A DNA stretch of 64,000 bases from Hyphodiscus hymeniophilus (lineage: Eukaryota > Ascomycota > Leotiomycetes > Helotiales > Hyphodiscaceae). The notes beneath the pieces are model-generated. The model made no database searches, was not told the origin of the DNA, and worked only from the letters and a program-made list of their open reading frames with translations. The DNA lies in assembly GCA_016508695.1 (NCBI GenBank), contig VNKQ01000014.1, positions 1,488,001 through 1,552,000 on the forward strand. The letters run 5' to 3'. The position numbers and the translations under genes were made by a program. Positions within the stretch are counted from its first letter, which is position 1. Each line of letters opens with the position of its first letter. Below are positions 56,574 to 64,000 of the stretch, piece after piece.

Positions 56574-57562
56574 GCATCGAGGGGCATTGTCAGACAACAG
56601 TACTGCGCAAACTCATCAACAAGATTCACGGGACGAAGAAGGAAATATTGCATGCATTTCATATGGATTTCATCTGATCTACGCAATCCGACAACATCTT
56701 TTCACAAAACTTTGCAGAAGAGCAACATCTTCTACAACTCAGAACTCTGCAATTCAACAACTCCAGCTCTCAATCGCCCACTCATTCCTGATCAATCCAG
56801 ACCGACTCGACCCCATCCTCGCCCAACGTCATTCGGGCCCACTTCAACACCTCCGAAAACACAATCACGATCCTCCTGCGGAAACCCCGTTTTCACCCCT
56901 CTACGATACCCACCTCAAAGCCCGGCCAATGCATGCACGCCCAACCTGCTTCTCACCTCGGCTATTCACGCCTACAAGCCACGCGTCCGCACCACTCAAA
57001 AGATAACCACATGCTGAGCGCATCAAGCAGTCATTCATCTCATTGGTGAGACTCGACGCACTGCAGTCATGCAGCAAGAAGCGCAAGTTGTAGACTGGGC
57101 GTTTCTGTCGCGATATGGTTGGGAGGGAATGAAGAGCTTCAACCACGTCATTTACCCTCACTTCGGTCTTCATGCATGCGAAAGTAGACTTTCGCGTACG
57201 AGTTGGGTGTTGCGCAGTGCATGCGTGCTTCAGTGGGTTTACGTCCAAGGTCTATTTTCGGAACGGTGAGAGGGATTCCTCTCTACTGCAACAATTTAAC
57301 GATTTTTTGATTGCTATTTTATTCCGCGAGCGAGCGAGCGATCCATGGGCGTTTTTCAGAGGTCATGCCTTGGTACGATGTATGATACGACATGATATGA
57401 ATGAGGACATAGCGGGACTGTGCTCGCTCTTCTCATGTATGATGAACGAGATAGCTAGACGTCTTACAGGTGGAATATGAAAAGCATCTTGACAATCACC
57501 TACACCCACTCTTACGATTACACTTACTGTAGATCAACCATAACATAACCTCTGTAACCCCT

Positions 57563-57806
57563 CAGCCATCAGCCCTCAGCCATCAGCCATCAGCCATCAG
57601 CCCTCAGCCATCAGCCATCAGCCATCCACAGCTCCCCTGGCCCCACGTCCCTTCTCCTCTCCTCTCCTCTCCTCCCCTCCCCTCTCTGAGGTTCGCAAAC
57701 TCGTTCCTCGAATCGGTATTGTGCCAAATCACATGACCATCCCACCCCCGCTCCTCACACCGACTTTAGCATTCACAATCAATCTCAATCTCAATCTCAA
57801 TCTCAA
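57563..57806. repeat. Cluster: 7-bp CAGCCMT, TCTCC and TCAATC tandem repeats
   Basis: About nine copies of CAGCCAT/CAGCCCT (57563-57626), a TCTCC pentamer tract (about 57651-57680), and TCAATC hexamers (57776-57806) lie within 250 bp. Confidence 0.85.
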
Positions 57807-58011
57807 TCGCGAAAAGCGCAGAGCAGCAGAGCAGCAGAGCCTTGCACCTAGCGGATCAGGATCACCTAAGTACAGTACCAAGGGATCAATCCCATCCCAT
57901 CACACATCTCACATCTCACATCTCACCCCCCCTCGTAAGTTAATTCAAACCTACAAAGATGCACCCTTCCCATCCCCACGACCACGACCAAGCAAGATAT
58001 ATAACCATAAC

Positions 58012-58112
58012 CAAAAAAAAAAAAAAAAAACCATACGCGGGATAATATATAATCATGAGATATTGTATTGTATTCAAAGGATTTCAAGGGATTTCAAGGG
58101 ATTTCAAGGTTT
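58012..58112. repeat. Poly-A run and GGATTTCAAG decamer repeats
   Basis: An A tract of about 18 (58013-58030) is followed by a 10-bp unit GGATTTCAAG repeated about three times (58080-58110). Confidence 0.75.
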
Positions 58113-58827
58113 CAATTCACCCTACCCGCCCCCCGCTCGCTTGACTCCTCTCTTCGAAGGAAGGGGGAGGGGTGCAATACGTATTATGTATGTGGATGTG
58201 TATATATATACGTATGTAACCTCCCCCAAGAGCACATTTCCGAAAAAGTTGAAAAGCTTCAAGCTGGACGAGCGCCGTGCTGCGAGCCACCACGCACAAT
58301 ACCAGTACAGTACATCAAACAACGGATAGCACTTATAATATAACTCCTCCTGATACCGGAGCTAAAGCTTAAACTCCGTACTGGTGAACAGCTCTTAACT
58401 CTTAGGTCCGCGTATGCCAAGAGTAGAGTTTTGGTGTTTGTCTACTTTTTGGATTTGCTATTTACTCCTGATCGATGGTTCTTGTCCAGCTGAGGAAATG
58501 TCGAGGAAGGACCGCCGCGATATATTATACAGGAATCTTAACATGCATGCACGAGGCAGGCAGGAAGGTAGGTATCATCTCATCTCCTCTCCTCTCCTCT
58601 CATCCAATCCGATCGCTCGCTCGCTCACTCCAATCCAATCCACTCCAATCCAATCCATGCAGCGTCCCATCTCCATCACCATCTCCAGCTTCATCTCTAC
58701 TCTGCTCTGCCTTCTCGCGATGAGATCCGCACTCCCGATCTGCAGCTACCTCTCACCGATAGACAGGAGTCTATCTACTCTTGAAGAAGAATCGATTGGC
58801 TGCCACCACGTCCGCCATGCTGAATAT

Positions 58828-58853
58828 GTATGTATGTATGTATGTATGTACGT
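58828..58853. repeat. TATG tetranucleotide run
   Basis: About six GTAT copies. Shorter TCTCC and CCAATC runs lie just upstream (58580-58650). Confidence 0.8.
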
Positions 58854-59170
58854 CTTAATAAAGGAACCACGCCAATCGCCCGCCTGATATCATTGGGAAT
58901 CTGAGAAGGACAAGGAAATGCAAGGGAAGAAACATGTGGGCAAGGAAATTCGTGGCTTCATTAAGAGAAGTAAGATGAAAGGCGGAATATACGTGGGTGA
59001 GGCTTGCCTCGCCAATGGATGGGGGTTATATCCCAATGCGCAAATAAAGCAAAAGGTCCAAATCGCTCTAAAGCCCCAACGCCAAATACAACTCATATCC
59101 ACCTCCTAGTGTGGAGTGGACACGAAAAGGAAAGCAGGTCCATTATGCTCGCCCGGAGCAGAGATCTACT

Positions 59171-60781
59171 TCACATAACAACACAACACCCGCAACCACC
59201 TTTCTTCGCGTCTTCCGGCTGTTCTTGCATGCGTATCATCGCAGGTTTCGGACTTGGTAACGAGACTCCTTGTGGCGTTCCAGTAGTGTGGATCTTTGGT
59301 AATGTACTATATCCTCCAGCAGTTCCAGGTCGACCCGTACTTGGAGCAGGACTCTTGGGACTACGCAATGGCCATTCACCATCATGTTCTTCTTTTCCCT
59401 CTCCCACCTCGAGTTGTTGTGGCGGCTCTGGTTGCAGGTGGAATTGTTCATCGTTGATAGGCCGGAACGAGGTATCATAAGCATTTCCAAACTTCCCCTC
59501 CTTCTCCCATTGTTCTTGTTGTAACCGCTTCGCGACCGTTGGTAGGAGTTGCTGGTCTGGTGGTAATCTTGGATCGGGTTTGTACATGGTAGATAGCCAA
59601 GGAGGATCACCTTCAGGCCGTTTTACATCACCCGAACGGGTCGGCGGTCTTTGGGCTCCTGATGTCTCACGGGTGATAGTTCCAGACCGGGTCTTAGGTC
59701 GCTGTTGGTTGGAGGTGGCACGATTAGCGGGTGTGGTGATTTTCTTCGCTCCCTTCTTCGTTGGGGAAGTTGAGTGTTCAGAGACAAATCTTTTAGCAGG
59801 TGTAGGCGTTGCGGATGCTTCTTGAAGAGCCTGAACGCTGCCGCTGCGACCACGAGATTTGGGATTGCTGATTGCCAAGCTCGCTGAGTCTTCTTCACCC
59901 CAGACCCCGTTTTGTGTCCTCCGCATAGGTGTGTGACGCTCGAGATGTTGGAAGGGTATGGGAATTGGGCTCGTCTTGGATACTGGTATTCGTGAGACGC
60001 CCTTTACTCCCCCACTTACATCCTGGTAAAGGTCGCCTCGATCCACATCTTCAGCTGCCTCCTCAGGACTTCGAAGATCCCAATCATTACTCTCTGGCAT
60101 CTCCTCTTCCTCTGATGGAAATGACTCCATTCTCTGTCGCTTCTGCCCCGCTTGTTCACTTCTCGATCCATTTCCCTGCTGATCTCGACTGGTATCTCGG
60201 CGGCTAGACTTGCTAGTAGCTCTTGCTCGAGGCAGTATTATACCTGCAGCTTGAAGTTCCTGACTTTCGATCCGCGCAAGCTTATCTCTGTGTATCCATC
60301 TCGAACGCTCCGGGTCCTCATCATCTTTGTATATAACCCCGTTTGTATTCTTCTTATCGCCGTATAGATCCAATAGACTGTCGGGCGCACTGCCTGTATC
60401 GCTATTGAAACTATCTTGGCGATTCAGGGCATTTATCCGGGCCGGGGCCAGATATCCTGCTGACTCTGCGGACTGACCAGAGCCAAATGTATCGGTACGT
60501 TTTGGGAGGTTGGGGCGTGATGATTGGTGACCAAGGGCGTGACCGTTTGTAGACCCCTTCGAGTGCTCGTCCATATTCGCGTGTGATAAATTCTAGAATA
60601 AAATGAGTATAAGTCCTGTTGGATAATAAATCACTCGTTCTTCTGAGATTCGAATCAAGTACATGAATCCTACGCCAGAGAATTGACATACCTCGGACTG
60701 TGGGACAGAGTAGTTCCAAGTATTCGGACTGTGAGAACTGCTCGGTGGTGTCAAGGCATGCGGCACGGAGACCGCAGCCAT
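59171..60781 (-). CDS. teaR: TeaR-like (Mod5-like) prenylated cell-polarity receptor
   Basis: Exons 60781-60692 (30 codons) and 60592-59171; intron 60593-60691 (99 bp, GTATGT...TCTAG). Predicted 503 residues. Low-complexity Ser/Pro protein with a conserved block DPPWLSTMYKPDPRLPPDQQ followed by LLPTVAKRLQQEQWEKEGKFG, and C-terminal GGCGCCVVM. The end is a CAAX box (CVVM) preceded by cysteines that could be palmitoylated. In Aspergillus, TeaR is a membrane-anchored receptor at hyphal tips for the kelch protein TeaA, which arrives on microtubules; Mod5 is the fission yeast counterpart. Role here is by homology from memory. The short first exon (MAAVSVPHALTPP) is easily missed if translation is started at the internal ATG 60574. 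Confidence 0.82.
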
Positions 60782-61718
60782 ATCGCTCAACTGCTCACGT
60801 ATTCCTCAGAGAGCAGATTGACGGTGACGTACGGTAATCTCGTTGAAGGGTCGATAATGTCGCTGAAGATCATGGACCAACACGAGTCGAGAGTGTAGAA
60901 GAGTACTTTGTTGATATTACTCCCGCTGATGAATCGACAAAGAGAGCTGAGATGTCAAATTTCCAGCCTCAAAACTATTCCACAAGACGTAATCTAGAGA
61001 CCTTGTGCAACGCAGGCCTTCTTCGACCTCGTCACAGAACAATTGGGAGGGAGACGTAAAACCAGTAGTTGGAGTGGTGGATCAGAAGGCGTTAAGCCTT
61101 CAGAGCAGCACGAGTGCGAGTGCGATTGTGCGGACAATTGAGAGAATTGAATAAAATCGGGATAATGAGCGAGTCTTGGGTTGGAATGAGAATGAAATCG
61201 CAAGCTGAGAGGCTGTAGTACGAGGGTTGGACGTGGTGGTTGTTTGTATGATCCTCACTTCTGACGAGAAAGGGGAACGGAGCTCGAGGTCGTTGGTGCG
61301 CGAAGCGGCGCTTGTCAAAATAAGGAGGCTGAACCATTCCAATTCCAAACGACGCTCATCTATCGAGGTATCATTAAGTTTCGAGCATTCCGGATTTGTA
61401 CGACAATATACGACATATAATACACAAGAAAGGCCCGACCAAGTTCGAGCTCCTGATATATACAATTCTTACGCGAGACCTATCACGACATATGTCACAA
61501 TGCGCTCAAGTCCTCCTTTGCGACTCGCTGATCTAGTCACTCTCTCCCCTCTGAGCGATTACTTGTCTTAGACGGCAACACAGGTAAGGACACAGACAGG
61601 CAGAGACCAGACAGGCAGAGACCAGTCAGGCAGGAAGCTCCTTCCGCGGACAACAATTCCAGCACCCCATAATTGGCTTCTGTTTTGCTGTTTCAAATCA
61701 TGAATATCATCCGCAGCC
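60782..61718. other. Divergent intergenic region between TeaR-like and metallophosphoesterase genes
   Basis: Contains both promoters; no gene recognised. A short repeat AGACAGGCAGAGACC occurs twice near 61594-61625. Confidence 0.4.
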
Positions 61719-62936
61719 ATGGTCGACATACCAGTCATGCGCAAAACGCGGTTTGTTTGCATCTTGGATACACATAATGCCTCTCCAGGAGGGGCTTTCC
61801 AACTTCCAAAGGGAGATGTCTTGATTCATGCCGGAGATATGACAAATCAAGGAAGCTTCAAGGAACTGCAGAAGACTGTCAATTGGATCGAAGAGTCTGA
61901 TTTTGAGTGCAAGATTGTCATCGCAGGTACGTTCAATCTTGATGTGGTAGATCAAAATCTGAAGAACGCAGGGAACCACGATATTACCCTCGACACGGAT
62001 TTCTACGCTCAATTTGGTCTCTACTTTCATAATCAAGAGCCACAAGATTCCAAGAAGTGCCAGGAACTCCTCGAACGGTCTCACTCGATACTATGGCTCA
62101 AACACGAATCTGGAACTATAAAACTTGCCTCTCCTACTGGCCCGCGCACATCTTTCAAATTATTTGGCTCACCATTCTCTCCTGCAAAAGGTATGTGGGC
62201 CTTCGGATATGATCCGGATGAGGCATCACAGATTTGGAACAAAATACCCCTCGATACGGACATAGTGGTTACCCACACACCTGCGAAGTATCATTGCGAT
62301 GAGACAAAAGAACGACGGGCGGCCGGATGTACTGCTTTACGTGAAACACTCTGGAGGGTTCGACCTCGATTGGCAATATGTGGCCACATTCACGAAGGAA
62401 GAGACGTCGAGAGAGTGCGCTGGGATCTAGGAGCTCCAAACATCAAGTACAAGGAATGGAGTAGTGAACCATGGGTCGATCCTGGTGGAGAAAACAAGAA
62501 ACTCTCTTTAGTCGATCTTACAAGAAAACATGGGGCTGCCATTGAAAACGATGGTTCTATTGGCGATACTATCAATGAACCTGTTGCGGGCCAATCAAAG
62601 GCCACACTGCCCACCATTGTTCCCACGATCCCACAACAGATCATAGAAGGATCGATGGCTGGTTCTAAGCGCACTGCAAAAGTTGGACTTTCCCGTATTG
62701 TCAACAGTGTTTTGGCAATTCCTCCGGAAGCCATGCCACCAGCGACTCGAGGACAGGGAGGGATGCCACCGTCACTGAGATGTGATTTGGAGGCGCTTTC
62801 CGGGAGATTGGGTCGAAAGGAAACGTGCTTCATCAACGCAGCTATCATGGCTTCAAGCTGGCCTCACGGAGGAGGTGGAAAGAAGTTCAATAAACCCATT
62901 GTGGTGGACGTCGATTTACCTGTGTGGGATAGATAG
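61719..62936 (+). CDS. Calcineurin-like metallophosphoesterase
   Basis: Exons 61719-61926 and 61972-62936. The 45-bp intron (61927-61971) is stop-free and a multiple of three; removing it creates the GNHD motif (VIAG joined to NHDITLD). Predicted 390 residues. Metal-binding motifs: LDTHN (early D-x-H), LIHAGDM, GNHD, VVTHTPAKYH and CGHIHEGRDVERV, in the family order. Fungal members of this group hydrolyse unknown phosphoesters in the cytosol. The C-terminal ~130 residues (after LSLVDLTRKHG) are less conserved. ATG 61719 begins shortly before the first motif. Confidence 0.85.
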   Translation: MVDIPVMRKTRFVCILDTHNASPGGAFQLPKGDVLIHAGDMTNQGSFKELQKTVNWIEESDFECKIVIAGTFNLDVVDQNLKNAGNHDITLDTDFYAQFGLYFHNQEPQDSKKCQELLERSHSILWLKHESGTIKLASPTGPRTSFKLFGSPFSPAKGMWAFGYDPDEASQIWNKIPLDTDIVVTHTPAKYHCDETKERRAAGCTALRETLWRVRPRLAICGHIHEGRDVERVRWDLGAPNIKYKEWSSEPWVDPGGENKKLSLVDLTRKHGAAIENDGSIGDTINEPVAGQSKATLPTIVPTIPQQIIEGSMAGSKRTAKVGLSRIVNSVLAIPPEAMPPATRGQGGMPPSLRCDLEALSGRLGRKETCFINAAIMASSWPHGGGGKKFNKPIVVDVDLPVWDR

Positions 62937-63541
62937 TGTGTCCGTAGGGATCCTGGGGTTGAGCCTTTGGGTTGCCTCAGACACCGCTTCTCCAACCAGA
63001 ATCCGAATGCCTTTAACCTTGGGAAAGAGTCTTGAGTGTTAATGAGCGAGAGGCTTTTCTATTTTCGTTTTTTTTCGTTTATCGCTTCCTCTGCTACCCT
63101 CGTCCGAAATCAAATCTTCGATGTAGGGGGCCGTCAATTTGGGGTGGGACCTCAATGAAGGTCCCACCTTTAGCTCCTGGTTGTCAACGGAGCTCGATCC
63201 TCCAGTCCTATGTGATTTTCCAGCAATACTAACAAACTTTCAGCCCAAGGTGTATAGGTGTGGAGGTGTCAGGCCAACAACTAGAGCCAGTTTTGCTTCG
63301 AGTTGGCACAGCTGGCATTCTGAGGGTCAGGCACGGTCATACTTCGAATTAGACGCAGAAAAAGCCTTACAGTACTCACCAGTAGCGTATTTTATTGTTC
63401 TTGGTGAGAAAAGGTTGAATGCTCAAGGATTATTACATCCTTTACCCACTGGCAATTCCTGGCGTTGTCATTTGATGTCTTTCAGCGTCTCATGATAAGG
63501 CAACGAGCGGCTACCATCTCTTTTTCTTCCGCACCCATCCC
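62937..63541. other. Convergent intergenic spacer
   Basis: No gene recognised. A T-rich run with TTTTTTTTCG at about 63060-63080. Confidence 0.4.
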
Positions 63542-64000
63542 TTATACCTCCCGCTCGACCTTCCTCTTCTTCTCCATCCTGTCCAGCAGCGCGAGCAACA
63601 CGGGCGCGAACTCATCAGGACGCGTCTCAAACCACTGGTGATGTCCCGGAAATTCCATCATCTCGCATCCCAACCTCTTCGCCTGCTCAACCACTGTTCT
63701 TCTATACATAGCACCCTCACTCAGCGTCCCAAACCCAACCGCCACACTCGTCCCATTCTCAACAATCTTGGCTAGGTCTGGACAATACATCCCCATCATC
63801 ATCTCATTCTCAAACTGATTTACAGGATTATGCGGTTCCGGAGCTTTCCGAGGCGGTCCATGTTCCATACCCACCATGATCTTCTTGGTAAAGGCGTCCA
63901 TAGTCGGTGTAACGCCGCCTTCGCGGTAGATGTCATACAGACTGGAGAAGAAATCTATCAGATCGGTACTCTCTTTCGCTGAAAGCAGGACTGTGGTTGG
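63542..64000 (-). CDS. Alpha/beta hydrolase, C-terminal part (runs off the window)
   Basis: Open without stop from the right edge to TAA at 63542; at least 152 residues. Segment IDFFSSLYDIYREGGVTPTM leads to a strand TSVAVGFGTLSEGAMYRRT and a catalytic His context EMMEFPGHHQWFETRPDEFAPVLLALLD typical of small fungal hydrolases with G-H-H near the C-terminus. The nucleophile Ser would lie beyond the window. The start is not visible. Confidence 0.7.
   Translation of the reverse strand, partial: PTTVLLSAKESTDLIDFFSSLYDIYREGGVTPTMDAFTKKIMVGMEHGPPRKAPEPHNPVNQFENEMMMGMYCPDLAKIVENGTSVAVGFGTLSEGAMYRRTVVEQAKRLGCEMMEFPGHHQWFETRPDEFAPVLLALLDRMEKKRKVEREV

Larger units (their letters stand above)
56574..59170. 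other. Repeat-rich intergenic region
   Basis: 2.6 kb without a recognised gene, filled with short repeats. Open frames at 56488-57017, 57721-58343 and 58414-58887 run through low-complexity DNA and have no domain. It may contain the long 3' region of the CxxC gene. Confidence 0.4.

Noticed and set aside
1..64000. tRNA and rRNA genes
   Set aside because: I looked for T-loop (GGTTCGAATCC-like) words on both strands; the few partial hits lie in coding DNA or lack an acceptor stem.

Overview
The window looks like nuclear DNA of a filamentous ascomycete (Pezizomycotina; a Leotiomycetes-like genome is my inference, not proven). Genes are mostly single-copy, on both strands, and split by short introns (about 45-110 bp) with GTRNGT-type donors, CTNAC-type branch points and YAG acceptors. 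The families present (HET, NACHT-ankyrin, Zn2Cys6 factors, a TeaR-like polarity protein, an Nnf1-like kinetochore protein) are typical of such fungi. No tRNA, rRNA, CRISPR array or intact transposon was found.

Layout. 0.4-8.1 kb: two related Zn2Cys6 + helical + ankyrin genes (420-2036 plus; 6522-8059 minus) flank an NTF2/RRM/RGG RNA-binding protein of the G3BP/Nxt3 type. 9.1-18.9 kb is an accessory block resembling a fungal self/non-self recognition island: a NACHT-ankyrin NLR-like protein, a DUF1772 membrane protein, a caspase-like protein with a CorA-like membrane tail broken by one in-frame stop, and a HET protein. 19.7-30.2 kb is mostly housekeeping: a cytochrome b561 membrane protein, an Nnf1-like protein, a PH-domain protein and a two-zinc-knuckle protein, with a decayed gene at about 23.5-24.2 kb. 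32.6-34.2 kb holds a GNAT acetyltransferase and a sulfotransferase-fold protein. 34.2-47.4 kb is again accessory: an AT-rich retroelement-like relic, a second HET gene, a secreted-loop membrane protein and a very large ten-exon CorA-like gene. 47.5-52.1 kb carries a small conserved fungal protein, a serine esterase and an FAD monooxygenase separated by an AT-rich block. 54.6-58.9 kb is rich in minisatellites and surrounds a 119-residue CxxC protein. 59.2-64 kb holds a TeaR-like gene, a metallophosphoesterase and the 3' end of an alpha/beta hydrolase.

How the genes may work together. NACHT sensor, caspase-like effector, HET effectors and CorA-tailed membrane proteins are the parts of fungal regulated cell death and allorecognition systems, so their clustering is the main biological interest. 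A 10-bp tandem repeat family (AGATCGCATT-like) lies on both sides of the NACHT gene in the same orientation.

A technical point matters for all annotation here: four otherwise intact genes each need exactly one extra base in a 4-5 base homopolymer to read through (4254-4258, 32916-32920, 36736-36739, 46697-46700). This pattern suggests consensus errors in the assembly more than four independent pseudogenes. Exon boundaries below were worked out by eye from splice signals and reading frame.
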